In this document: positions 1-11,894 of the stretch, piece by piece
How positions within the stretch are numbered: position 1 is the stretch's first letter
Layout: each line of letters starts with the position of its first letter
The notes under the pieces: model-generated
What the model was told of the DNA's origin: nothing
The model's input: the letters and a program-made list of their open reading frames with translations, nothing else
Database searches by the model: none
Position numbers and translations under genes: made by a program
NCBI GenBank assembly: GCA_030374765.1
Contig: JARGXX010000111.1
Span: 868,001-932,000 of the forward strand
DNA: 64,000 nt
Source of the DNA: Agarophyton chilense
Lineage: Eukaryota; Rhodophyta; Florideophyceae; Gracilariales; Gracilariaceae
Reading direction: 5' to 3'

Positions 1-1528
1 TACCTTTCCTTACGAAAAAACTCGTTTACTTCGTAATAATGAGCACTGGATTCACCACGACAGTTTATAGTTGTTGTGTCATTGTTTGATCTAAATAAAT
101 GATCCACTCGCAACGCCTAAATATAGCAGCATATAGACGGATGACACACAACTGACGACCATTTTTAAAGAACCCTCTGGTTCTACCTCTACAAATAACG
201 CCCGTCTTTTTTGCATGGACTTCGCGTTTAATCAGAAACTTCTGAGGCTTGTATCATCAGTTTTACCGTGGAATGAAAGTACGCGCCGTCGAACTGGGAT
301 TGTTTGACTCCCTCATAACAGAACCATTCCAGCCCGTCAATTTTAATGTTCTGTGTAGATTTGGAATGGTTGAAATCATTTTTATATCTGAATTTGCTCC
401 TGGACCTCTCAGATTACATAGTGGTCACAGACGACATGCTGCATAAATTTTATGATGAGCAATCAAAGACAAAGTCTACCTCTTTCTGTCTACATTTCTG
501 GTTTGCTGTCGTCCAACAAAAGCTGAATATAGACATGTCTGGCACATCTGATGCCCTTCATATTGAAAACTTATTTGCGTTTTGTTTGCAGCTCTTTGGG
601 CGAAACGGATTGAATGGGTTTCTAGATCTCGACTGAAGACGGAAATCCCTGATATCATCTCGGCCATAAAACCGAAGACATTGGCACGAAACAATAGCCC
701 AGTATTGATATATCTCATACGGAGTTACGGAAGGATTTCAACGCCTTCTTCAAACATTGAATGAAAGTATCTCAGTCCTGAGAAGACCTGGACAATGGAA
801 TTAGCCAGCGAAGCTCCATCTTCAAGTATCTATAGAAAGGTGTTGATAAAGCGTCTGTGAAAATTGCTGAGCACACAGAAGGAAACAGACCCACGAATGG
901 GTCCAGAAAACCGCACTCACGTAATCAAGACCCAGGCGTCGTGTAGCCACCCTCCTTGCAAGAAGAAGGGCTACGTCACTGGGTTGATGACAGTGATCTA
1001 ACTACAACTTAGGATACAAGAGAATGTAAGGCCGCATTTTTGGCTAAACCCCAGTAGAGCCAAGAGAGGCAGTGAAAGAAATTATACCTCCCCCACTGGT
1101 CAGTCAAGATGACACCCCTTTATTATGTGTTGTAACAGTATAAGATTGCTCAAACCAACCGGAAGGCACTTTCATGTGTAATAGAAGCAGCCATTAAAGC
1201 ACCATTCTGCTTATCTTGGCAGAGATGGCCACAATGAAAGGATTTCGGAGGATCGCGGCAATCAAAACCACACACTTTCGTGTGGCGCTCAAGTCTGGTG
1301 CGAAACCACAGAAATGGCACTAGCACGGACCTTGACTGCGCTGCGAAACGTTTAAACATCCCTTCGGGCAGCTTCGCCCTCTTGAACATTACACATTTTG
1401 TTTTTGATAAGGAACTACCATGTGAGTAATTGCTGAGTTGACGTTCAGAGCTGAGCCACCTTCGTGTAAGAAACAAAACACGTCTGGAAAGAAATAGGTT
1501 TGTTCTCAATGGGTCAGACTGCTCGGAT
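1..1528. other. No gene recognised
   Basis: Only short, overlapping open frames in several frames, none with a motif I recognise. It may be the upstream part of the decayed retroelement that follows, but nothing in the sequence shows this. Confidence 0.3.
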
Positions 1529-3350
1529 ATGAAAAACCCGACAGTGGATTCAGAAAAAGGCTACGTCGGTCGGCTGATAACTGCAGGAATTGGGAAACAT
1601 TGCAACGCGGACATCTCGCCTCGTTCGAAAGGCAAGCTCAATTCCAAATACCTAGAGTTAGTTTTCACGCTGCAAGGTAAGAGAAAGGTCCATTTTCTGA
1701 TCATTGACTACTCAGTCATGTCGAGGGGAAGAGAGATGAAGACATGGGGGTGGCTGTAGGTACTCTGGTAGAAAGCATAAGAGAGAATAATATCAAATCA
1801 AAATACCTCACAGTTATAGAAAGCATGCTTCTCACACAAAAGAACATATTCCGTGTCGCTCTCCACTGGACCTCAGGGAAAGATCACGCCATTGAAGGTC
1901 GATCTGCTCCCAGATGCCAACCCGGTATCTGTGTGACTGCCCAGCTATTCCCAAGAAAAGCGAACCATCCTGCAGAATTCCTTGGAAGTTCTTGTTCAAC
2001 CTGGAATGGCCTACGCAAATTAAACCTCAGCATAGACTTATGCACCTTTCATTGTTCCAAAATCCGAACCAGTTCGATTTTGATTCACTGTTGGCCTTTT
2101 CCCACTGAACAAGTTCTCCATCAAGCACAATTATTTTTTCCCAAACATTGAACAAGGTCTTCTGAAACTCAGCGTTTCACCACTCTTTCTCACCTCCCAT
2201 CTTTTTCACGGCTACTGGAAGTTTCCAATTTACGATGCTTCTCAGGCCCTACAGTCCTTTATTCACTCCGTACGGGCTTTTCTTTTAAACACGCGTACTG
2301 CTTGGCACCCCAAACGCAACAACCCACATCCAGGCAGTAGTATCCAAAGATTCCCGAAACGGTTACTTCAAATTCTGCTTTATTGGCTTGATGGCATTTT
2401 GCTCCTTAGCAAGGACGTAGAAGAAGCTTTACTGTTCATGCGCCGAAATCCCTTCCAAGTGTGCAGAGAGTGCTCAAATTACTTCCATTCCTAAAGGTGC
2501 ATCCTATTCGCGAAGTCATTCAGATGGTGTGGAAGCATTATATCCGCAATGGGTGTGAAATATGATCTTTGGCATCTAGAAGACATGTGTTGAAAGAAGT
2601 TTCCTTCGCATGGCGCACACCTCCAGCAGTCGGGGTGTGCCCTATAGCTTGTTAAGAGGAGCATTCCAAACACAGCAATCCTCATCTTCCCCTTGAATAA
2701 CTTTTTTAAAAATCGTATACGCCTAAGCAGGAATCCGTACTAGATCAGCTGTCGAAAACTGGGACCTAGCGTCCATCGGGTGGTCTGAAAAGGAATCATC
2801 AGCATTAAACACAAGCAAGAACGCCCTTCTACACAGCGCCACTCTCTCAGCACACAGATGGAAACTAAAGACTTTTCGTGTACATTAATGCCTCTAGCAT
2901 TGTGTGGTCTGGCAGTATTACCTAGGTTTTTGCAGTAAACCTCTCGAGGCCACTCAAAAGCAACAGCACAGCACACTGGCATTTTGTTTTAGACTGGTCC
3001 ATGCATCTCAACGTTGTTAATCAGTCATAAAAACGAAATATTTCTCTATATCGGCTACTCTGGAGAGAATGTACTGGTTCGTGGTGACTCCTGCTAGATT
3101 TGACCTCTACACGGACGACAAAACCCAGATTTTGATATTCTGTTCTTCCTACATTATTCCAGACCTTGACCAGCTCTTTTCCAGAAAGGCTCTACCATGA
3201 GCAGCCATGCTAAGAGCCTAAAACCACAGCTCTTTTCACATTTAAGAAATTGAAAATGTATATCTGTTGTTTCGAAGGAAAGGATCGAATACCTTCCTAG
3301 ACATCGTTTCGCGTATATTTCCAGCCCCACTTCTATATCGCGTCGTCTTC
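1529..3350 (+). mobile_element. Very old, decayed Ty3/gypsy-like pol remnant (RT, RNase H)
   Basis: Plus-strand reading shows scattered but ordered reverse-transcriptase landmarks. A KHNY..PNIE-type palm-entry motif lies near 2,119-2,154. A YWLDGILLLSKDVEE stretch at about 2,385-2,430 corresponds to the RT catalytic palm region. A TDASD-like RNase H patch (VWSGSIT) lies near 2,880-2,925. The order RT then RNase H is that of Ty3/gypsy Pol. The wording of the motifs differs from the three chromoviruses further right, so this is a different lineage. No LTRs were found around it. It is broken by many changes and looks ancient. The stretch from 1,529 to 1,850 is assigned only because it is open and adjacent. 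The family call is solid from the RT motifs; the ends are guesses. Confidence 0.6.
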
Positions 3351-6240
3351 CGAGCGAGAATTTAAATATCTGTACTTCGTTTTCGCGACACGGACCTTGA
3401 AAAAAGATCTAGCCCGATACCTGTAGATTTTATGCGCTCTGTCTGCTTTGCAATTTGACGACTTGTCTTCATTTCTTTAGAAGTTGTCGCGCTTTCCTTT
3501 TTTTGCGAAAACTTTCAATCCCCTGATCATTAAAATCTTTCAAATGAAGCCAAGTGCTTTCAAACTCTGTCTTCTGCTCCAACCAGTCATCACGCGCACC
3601 TCACTCGCGCCAGAAACCACCAGAACGCTCCTTGCCTCGGGAGCAATCCATGAGATGAGAGCGATTATTGCGTTAACAGCGCTCTGTTCCATCGGAGCGA
3701 TCCCAAAGTCTTTGATCCAGTCCTAGCTACTCACTCCAAAAGCATCGAATACTGTGGTCATGCGATCGAGCGAAGGCCGGGGAAAAATTAATTATCCAGG
3801 TAGCGTGACTTCGTCTTACTCTCTTTTTTGGAGTATTCGGCGCTCTTCGCTCTGTTACAGTCTTCTGTGACAAGGGTTGAAAAAATGAATCGTCAGTGGT
3901 TCTGTCGCGAAACTTGTGTTTTGATGCTTTTGCTTTGTGCTTGTGATGCAGAGAAAATGGAACACCCTCTTAACATTTTTTCTTTTGAGTACACTGTGTG
4001 AATCGTGAAAAAAATGTAAGCACCGATCTATCACCGGCTCATCAGTTTATATACGTGGGACAGGCGGTTTAGGCAATATAGGTACATTTCTCGAAGCGCA
4101 AGCAGTGGCATTATCACTATGTGACGGTTCACGTATCTGACTACAACGTCGTCGCGAACAAAATGAGTGAAAACGTCGACGACATTGATGTTGACGTTGA
4201 TGTGTTTGTCGACTTGACCATTGACACGACTCAATCACAAAACATTGCTTGGAGTTCATCGTTCCGTTGTACTTGTCTCTTGCACTAGGAGGCGCCTTCG
4301 AGGTCCCAAAATTGATGTACATGCCGATAATCACGCCTTCGTATTTTGCTTCATGGCAACATGTGGCTAAAACTTACCGGCAGAACGACAGCGCAACTTG
4401 TGCAGCAAAACTGAACGTCGGGGCGTGCGTGCATATAAATTACTTCCGATGAGGCGCTTTTTAGCGCAGCACCATCACATCTACTGTTGTAATTGGGCGC
4501 TCTTCTCCGGAGCGGAGCACGGAAAAGAGCACATCCAGATTTGAAGTTTCCATATTTGGATCTAGAGAGGACGGCGCATGTAGGACCAAAAGAAACCATG
4601 AAATCTCGCGACAACAAAGCGGTCAGAGCTTATCTGTTCCCGGACACAGTAGAATGACGGATATTTTTCAAGGAAGTTTTGACAAACTCCACGATTGCAG
4701 TCGGCGGCGAGTACACCCTTCTCCACAACGGCTTCGGCGGCGGGAATGATCGTAGCAAACCGCAAGTGCCCTGCCAGGCACGCCCTATGTCAGTCCACCA
4801 GAAACGTATGAGATCTGATACAATACGCCATTGAGCAAAACCACCCCTCTGCTGCCGCTCGTTCTTCGTGTCGAACATGTCTGCGCCACGCAAGGAGCTC
4901 CGTCTCACTCCAATGATTGCCTCATACGCGTGTCTCTTTCTGCTCCCTACGGCTGAACTCGGCGCGTGTTCCACGTTAACGACAAGCTCGCCAAAAAGGG
5001 GCCGCTTCTTCTGTTTCCCACCAGGTCTTTTATGCCTCCAAAACTGCCATCGCCATCAGAGAACACGACGGCCACGCACGCGGCAATCTTCGACCGCCCG
5101 CGAAGCCGTTCCACCGATGATACTCTTAAACACCTCTACAAGTGAGACCATTCCACTACCACCACCGCCACGGCTAGCCTGTAGCAAACATAAAAGACAA
5201 ATGGCGGCGCTTTCAAATATCGTGTCTGCTCACACCGAAAGACCTTCTGTTCAAGACGGCTTCAGGAAAGTCTGTGCCCGTTTTTTAAACCCACCATGGC
5301 CCTTATCTGGCATCATCATTACAACAACTTTCATGTCAAGAAAGTCGCCGTCAGCCCCCACTCCGCCCTCGCTGCGAATATCGTCAAAAGCGCAGATGCC
5401 CACCCGCATCATGCATTCATCGCCATTCCTTTACAATGCCATCTCTGCTTCCACAATCATGACCGTCTCAAGTTCCGCCATTGTCACCAGCCAAGTGCAT
5501 CCCGCCTGCTTACACATCCAGCACCTCCAGAATCATTTTATCTTCTTTTCTCTTTCTATCGCCGGCCCAGATATATAGCATCTCTGTCGCATATTCGTCC
5601 TTCTCCATGCTGGATACGCTTTTCTGCATCGAGTTTTCGTACGCTCTCAAGTCATGACCGGCCTTCACTTGCATTTCATTATTTTCGAAAGACTATTTTC
5701 CTCGAATCAGTTCGTAGTTTGTCAGCCACTAAATCACCGCACATGCTTGACATCTCTATTCCGCCACCCACTCGTTAGTCGTAGATTATAAATCTTTGAA
5801 AAACCTGCCCCAGCCCCAAATATTTATCTCGCAGTCATCAAGTTTGCTGCTCACATTTCACAACTTTATTTTCAGGAAGCATCAATTTAAAAATGTATCC
5901 TGCCTTCCTTCCATTGTCAAAAACGCTCTACACCTTGGTTTCATACGACATTGTTGACGTATCTACTTTTTCAAATTGGACCAAACAAATTTTCTCGGCC
6001 ATTGACACCAAACTTGCTTGTTGTGTTGGAAGCGAGGCATGGACTTGTGAAATGTACAGTCTCTCCATGGAGAAGAATCCTTATTCTTTAATATGCCTTC
6101 TCTTACACAAGTTGGTTGTAATTCTTTGGCATTGCAAACTATGTACGAGAATTTTCGGGCAGACTTTGCATAGAGTGGCATCAAAGCAAAAACGCTTATC
6201 TTCTGCGTACCAACATAAACGAGTCAAGGCCGTCCTCTCA
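3351..6240. other. No recognisable gene; C-rich open frames at 4.87-5.78 kb
   Basis: Two overlapping plus-strand frames are open for 236 codons (4,868-5,578) and 160 codons (5,296-5,778). Both are rich in Ser, Pro, His and Thr and share the same C-rich, TATA-poor DNA, so at most one could be real. Neither shows a domain, signal peptide or repeat I can name. The sequence composition differs from the AT-rich flanks. This may be a decayed coding remnant of unknown type. The rest of the interval holds nothing I can support. Confidence 0.25.
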
Positions 6241-6399
6241 CATTGTAAGGCGCATGGTGGGAAATGAACCCCTGACGACTGATGCGTACCATCTCAGTCT
6301 CATCATGCCGAATTAATAGTTTGTTTCCAGACATGGTTGGAATAAAACTTGGCATGGTTCCGTTTGAAAAGGGCATGCGCGCGTTGGTATTGAAAACAG

Positions 6400-6930
6400 G
6401 AACTCTAGATTGAAGTGGCACTCCATGCCCATGAAACGACCGTCATTTTTGAGTGAGGCTGATGAGCTCGATGCTTTGTCCCTACGAATGGCAGTCAATG
6501 ATTTGCAAACGGCAAACCATCGTTTGGTCTTCGTATTCGCATTCAAAAGCCGGCGATTACTAATCGCTGAACGGTACACTGAGCGCAAATGGAACCTTCT
6601 CGTCGCTTCACGTCCTTTTCTTGCGAACTTATCCTTTGTTTCTGAAAAGAAGTTCTGAATTTAGAAACAAATCTTGTCGCCACATACACCCCTCAGTCGA
6701 ATTGCAGAAGATATGGGACGAGTCTGTCTATTCCGCTGCTGTCGAGGTCAAAGAACGAATCACCTCCCGTGTAAGAAAGATGGTAGTGTGCTGCCCATAA
6801 TACAATCCCAGTGCTTGTTGTGCCTGGGAGCCAACTCTCAATCCACATTGAATCACATTCGTTGCAGTAAACGTTGTCAAAACAAATTGCAAGCTTTTTA
6901 TTGGTAGAATCTGTGATCATGGAGCATATT
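6400..6930 (+). mobile_element. Possible decayed integrase remnant
   Basis: A plus-strand stretch reads VATYTPQSN at about 6,676-6,702, which resembles the conserved Y.PQ.NG segment of retroelement integrase cores. It is followed by an alpha-helix-like, charged stretch (KIWDESV, EVKERITSRV). It lies downstream of the RT/RNase H remnant on the same strand, as an integrase would. The match is short and could be chance. It is heavily broken, so the call rests on one motif and position only. Confidence 0.22.
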
Positions 6931-8250
6931 TTAGGCATCCGTGCACGAAGTAGTCCGAGAGTTACGGCTTGAGCTCAAATCTTTGCCAGGACGATGCTAT
7001 TCTTGTTAATAAACCAGTTTTGTGACGGCTATGACCCTGAAAAAATTGTGGTTGAATTATTCGTTGTAAACATCACTTCGATAAATAGAAACAACGTTTT
7101 TCAATTCTCTTGTTGAAAGAAGACCATTAATCTGAATATTGACTTGGGAGCTCATCAATATGAAAAAATATGTAAATGGGCTCTTCAACTGGTTTCAGTC
7201 TCGCTTCCTACCGCCACCATATAGGACGCCTAACTCCAGAACATCTGCAATATCCAAAAAGTGCAGCGTGCACCGGTATCAAACAACATGATCAGAGGGG
7301 TTCGCCTATTTCGAACTGGTGGCCTGGTTAGCCCCATTTCATACTCGTAGAAACAGTAGAACCAGTGCGTTGGCCAGAACAGTCTCAACAGAAGCCAGAA
7401 GGTGAGAGAAGATTATCAAATCCTTCATTCTCATATGAACCATGTAGAAGCATGAAATGTTTGTCGATATTTAGAGCGTTTGTTTTCCACTTTCAGCGTT
7501 TTAACTTTAGCTAGAAAAGGCATCATTGATCGAGATGTTTTCTTCAGAATAAAACAAATTCTAGGAAAGGGAAGCTTGTAAACTCCTGAAATTCTTTGAG
7601 CGTTCGAAGCTCACAGATGAAATGGAGATGTAGCAGAAACCTCTTGAAGAGAATGTGTTTTCAGAGCTTTCAATGTCATTTCATAACTCATGTTCCGCCT
7701 CGCATATCAGGCTTTACGCTTCGCTATTCTTCATGCCCGATCCTTGTGTGATTCGGTCATTCGAGACTGCTTGTTTCTTTTTCTGCTTGATTTGTTCTCA
7801 GGTTTTTTCTTTCTCCCAGTCTCCGTCCACGATGCTTTTCGAATTGCCTCACTCAGCTTCTTGTTGCAAAGCTTAGCCACATTACTTTGGCTTTTCCGAC
7901 GAAGTGTCAACCGTTATTGAGATCCTCATATCGATGACTGGTACAACTACATTATCGGTACGTCCTTCTGTCTACGAAATAGACTATCGACACGCCCATT
8001 CGTCTCCGAAGCAATTTCTTACTTATGTCTGATAGAGAAAGTCATAGTTCTTTCTCCTAATCGGCAAGATTTGTTTTACGCGACATTAAACTGTTTACGC
8101 TACTGACCAGGGTCAGTACGCTAGCGCTCAGTTCTCTTCGCCTGTCCCCTCGGACACCCGTAGAACCTACGTTCTTCGGTAGGCACATAACCGACACCTC
8201 CCCTTTTACCTTAGTTTGTCGACATTCGCGAATCAAAACAGATTGCATCA
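6931..8250. other. No gene seen
   Basis: AT-rich sequence with only short overlapping frames (for example 7,655-7,920, Phe/Cys/Leu-rich) and no recognisable motif. Confidence 0.3.
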
Positions 8251-8256
8251 ATTATC

Positions 8257-9380
8257 ATGTCAGCGGACTCTGCAAAACTGTGGGGAACAATTTCCTTACA
8301 CAAAAACTTGCAAAGAGTTCATCAGAACTCATTCTTAAGCTACATGCAGACGGTTCCTCCGTTGAGCGATGAAAGATTTCTTGAAGCAACTCGTGAAGAC
8401 ATGGAAACCATTTAACCTGTCAACCCGGATATAGTTAGCAACTAAACTATCTACAAACGAATGTCGGTATCCTTGGAGCAACGAGACACTTATGTTTCTC
8501 AAAGAGCTGATCCTGGAAGGTTTATTGCCAAAAAAGTTATAACAGCCATTTGAAAAGGTGAGGAGTTTGCCTTGCAACGTAAGCGTGCTATGGACTACTT
8601 GGACGCCGTTCGAAACGGAGATGTTATTCTTTACTCACCTGGCGGAAGTGGTTCACCTTCAGCACCACAAATACCGTTTAAGCATCAAGTTCCACAACCT
8701 ATCAATGCAGATAGAGGTGCTGCAGCCCAGAATGTGTGAGTAGCAGATGAAGAATATGAGAAAAGCGCGTGACGTTTTTCAACAGCCGTTACCGAGGTGA
8801 GCGCAACAAACTCAAAGGCTACCTTGAAGAAGATGGGAATAATCATGTTTCTTCCTTCATCGACTACTGTAATCTGCAGAAGACTAAAAGTGATCTAAGA
8901 AATCAGTACCTGCATTTTTCTCTCACAGGAGACGCGCTGCACTTTTTTAAGGGAGAACTAAAGGGCTTGATTCAAAACTGGGGCGCTGTTGTTGCAGTAT
9001 TAAATGCTCGCTACGCTTCGTAGACGACCAGCGAAGATATGCCTGAAACGTTAGAAGACCTCCATCTAACGGACGTCGTGACAGAAAATGTTTTTGAAAG
9101 TGAAGAGTTGGACCTTCCCGTCAAAGAAATTGAACGCCTTGCACCAATGGCCCACCAGAAAGACAGAACGGACAGATGCAAGCGCAATTTCCATCGCGGT
9201 GCTCATCATAGTTCAATTATGGGATCTACAACTTCTTTGAGGCATCTTTGTAAGCGTCTCCATGGCTCTGTGCGAGTCATTAAAGAGCTTGCCCGCGTGG
9301 ATTATGTAAGCAAGACCTTTGAAGTCAAATTCCTCTGGGTTTGCCTCGGCTTACTTAGAGTACGGTTTGGAAACGCTTGA
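8257..9380 (+). mobile_element. Possible decayed Gag-like remnant
   Basis: Successive plus-strand open patches have even amino-acid composition and read like ordinary protein: an N-terminal stretch from an ATG at 8,257, a Gly/Ser/Pro linker near 8,640, and a patch at 8,769-9,023. In the last, FIDYCNLQ, ALHFFKGEL and VLNARYAS resemble the helical spacing of retrotransposon Gag capsid domains (F..YC...K......FF.G.......W......RY). No zinc knuckle, protease or LTR was found. The region is broken in several places. It could equally be a decayed host gene. Confidence 0.3.
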
Positions 9381-11470
9381 AGTATCAAAAGACGCTTCAA
9401 GATGTATTGTAGCTTTTGGAATTGGTACTTTCCTTCAGTGCGAGAAATATTAAAACCACTTTACTTTTTTGTGTACGTCTGGGCCGTCGTGGGCATGATT
9501 TATGGTGACAAAAGTTGGAGATGAAAGATTTTGCGCCGCAGGCAAATTTGCGATAGAGAAGTAGACGTGTTTGGGCGTTTAAGGGCTCACGAAACTTTCA
9601 GATATTCTCGACTTGTGATTGAATGTTTTGACACACTTGTCTAAGATGCACGGGTAGATTCTGATTTTTTTATCGAAGCAAATCCATCCAACGCATTTGT
9701 ACTAACATAGGCGCACAAAAAGGGGACTAGGATAAGGGTTCTCACGAACGAATGAATTCTCTTGGCATCAAACCCATAGCTAAAGGAAATATCATTCACC
9801 AGAAGGATATTAAAGCCCTGTTGGATTCTAAAGAAACAGGTGTATTCATAAGAAAGAAAACTTTTTTCATGGAAATAATGTGGTATGGATAGCCCAGAAA
9901 CTCGAAACATGCGACCGTTCATTCGGTGTAATAAGCCTGTCAGTTATCGAGAAATAACCCCGGGAACGAAGTAACACTTCCAGCAAAGCACAATGTTTTG
10001 TCTGAATTTACGATCTATATCTCTCAGTCCCTGCCGAGTAACTCGACATACTTCTTGTTTCACAGCCGTGCCCACAGTTCATCATCAATGACGAATATGG
10101 AACAAACTCGAATGAATCAATCACGGGGAACGTCCTTCGCTTTCGACCAAATCAGATATCACCTCCCCATGAAAACATGGCACTTTTTGGCGCAGGGCTC
10201 AGAGAGAAAAACACAAACGATACCAAAGGCCATAGTGAACGGAAAAGAATAGTCTCATGCTTAGGACAGTATTAATAATTTTATACTTTTTAGTCGCAGT
10301 AAAAGCATGAACTATTTTGCATACATCAACGCTAAAAGCTATTAAAAACCAGCCATTCAGTTTATTATTGGGCCTATTATATCACTCGAACGTTTTGCCA
10401 CGGATTTTCCTGGTCCCGTTATATTTGCGTCTGTCCAAGGAATGAAAATCATGCTTGTATAAACAGACGACGAACCAAGGGTCTCTTCAGTTTTATATGT
10501 AGATTCGGAAAACGAGGTCTTCTAGTTGCTCCTTTGGAATGAGGCTCGAATGGTTAGTGAACTTTTCCCGGGTTCTGTTTATGGCGTTCGCCTTTTCAAT
10601 TCTGGTGAGAATAGATCTGATGTCTTTATTAGCATCGCAATGAACTATGGGACGTTCTTGAAAGATAGTGCGTTTCACTCGTACCAAGTCTGATGGCGTC
10701 GCAGACGAGATCATAAAAACTTATCAGAGTCAGAAAGAAGATTTTTATATCTTGCTTAACTTCCTCTCGAACTATGGGAGGAGTTTGTTTCACACGCTAA
10801 CAACGTGATGATTGGTTTCTTTGATTCAGCTTCAGAAAGAAAAACGTTTTTCTCAATTTGGGTTCAATATAATTTGACTTTACTAATCCTTTGCAATTTA
10901 AACGATATGTGCACGTAATCGTACAAACGTTCCAGATAATAAAAATCCAGAAGTGTCTTTCTTGTACTATCTGAGGTTACTTTGTATATATAAAGAGCCC
11001 CTGTACAATACCAATGATTTAAGTTTTACTATAAGAAAAAGGCATTATGTGCATAGCTCAAACGTCAAGACAATAGCGCATCACGTCAAGACAAAGAATT
11101 CTGAGCCCTCCATCAGCGACCTCACCTTCTTGTCTTCCGTCTAAAGGAATAAAGCAGAGAGGAAGTTGATGGAATACGAAGAAGAGCACTTGTACGATCC
11201 CTTACCTTATTGCACGATCGTCTGCTTTCGATCCAAAGATTTCTGTTGTGTTTTCAGAGCCCCCCGGAACTGGGACGAAACCAAAATTCTGACAAGACCG
11301 ATAGAGGCGATTAATAGAAAATATAAACTGCGTCTACAAATGAATAATTTGCTTCTAGTGTACTAGAAACATATATTAAATCCGCTACGACCCTGGTGGT
11401 GGTGTTCCTTACAGAACTGGGAAGTACAGATCAACCAAGAAATATTTCCCTAGCAAAACTCAAATGCTCT
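9381..11470. other. No gene recognised
   Basis: Mostly AT-rich. A plus-strand frame at 9,998-10,252 (Ser-rich, no known motif) is the longest. It could belong to the Gag-like remnant upstream, but I cannot show it. Confidence 0.25.
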
Positions 11471-11894
11471 AAGTGGCGTAGAAATGGCGTCTATAGGGTT
11501 AGTATTGTCGTAAATGGCGTTTAGAATTATAGAAGAATGAAATGGCGCATTTATTTTAAATAATTTTGTATGAATTACATACTCATGACCTCTGCGCCAT
11601 TAAAAAAGTCAAGTATGATTTATAAATGGCTTTTTGATTCGTCATTTATCCATGGCGCACATCTGGCGCCTAAATTATGAAATAAGAAGTGTTCATTTGT
11701 GTAACTAATAATCGCCATTTGCAAGGAGGTAAAATGGCGCATAATTTAGTAAACATTAGCAGTGTTCTAAATGGCGCAAATAAGAACGGATCTTAAACAG
11801 AGAGAGTTATATCATATTTGTTTATGTTTTGTGTAATAAATTCTTATATTTTGCAATTCGTAAAGCACTATTTGTTTTGTAATGAAAATGGCGT
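11471..11894. repeat. Cluster of AATGGCG words in AT-rich DNA
   Basis: The core ATGGCG or close variants occur about a dozen times in some 420 bp: near 11,472, 11,482, 11,512, 11,540, 11,594 (reverse), 11,624 (partial), 11,652, 11,663 (partial), 11,713 (reverse), 11,731, 11,769 and 11,885. Most have the fuller form AAATGGCGC or AAATGGCGT. Spacing is irregular (20-110 bp) and both orientations occur, so it is not a simple tandem repeat. The words sit in otherwise AT-rich sequence with no coding signal. It may be a binding-site cluster or a decayed minisatellite; the sequence alone does not decide. Confidence 0.6.

Noticed and set aside
4868-5778. A host gene in the C-rich frames
   Set aside because: Two frames are open over the same DNA, neither has a domain, and the composition (Ser/Pro/His) is what C-rich sequence gives by default.
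11471-11894. CRISPR-like or tandem array
   Set aside because: Repeat words are only 7-9 bp, occur in both orientations and at irregular spacing, and the sequence is eukaryotic.
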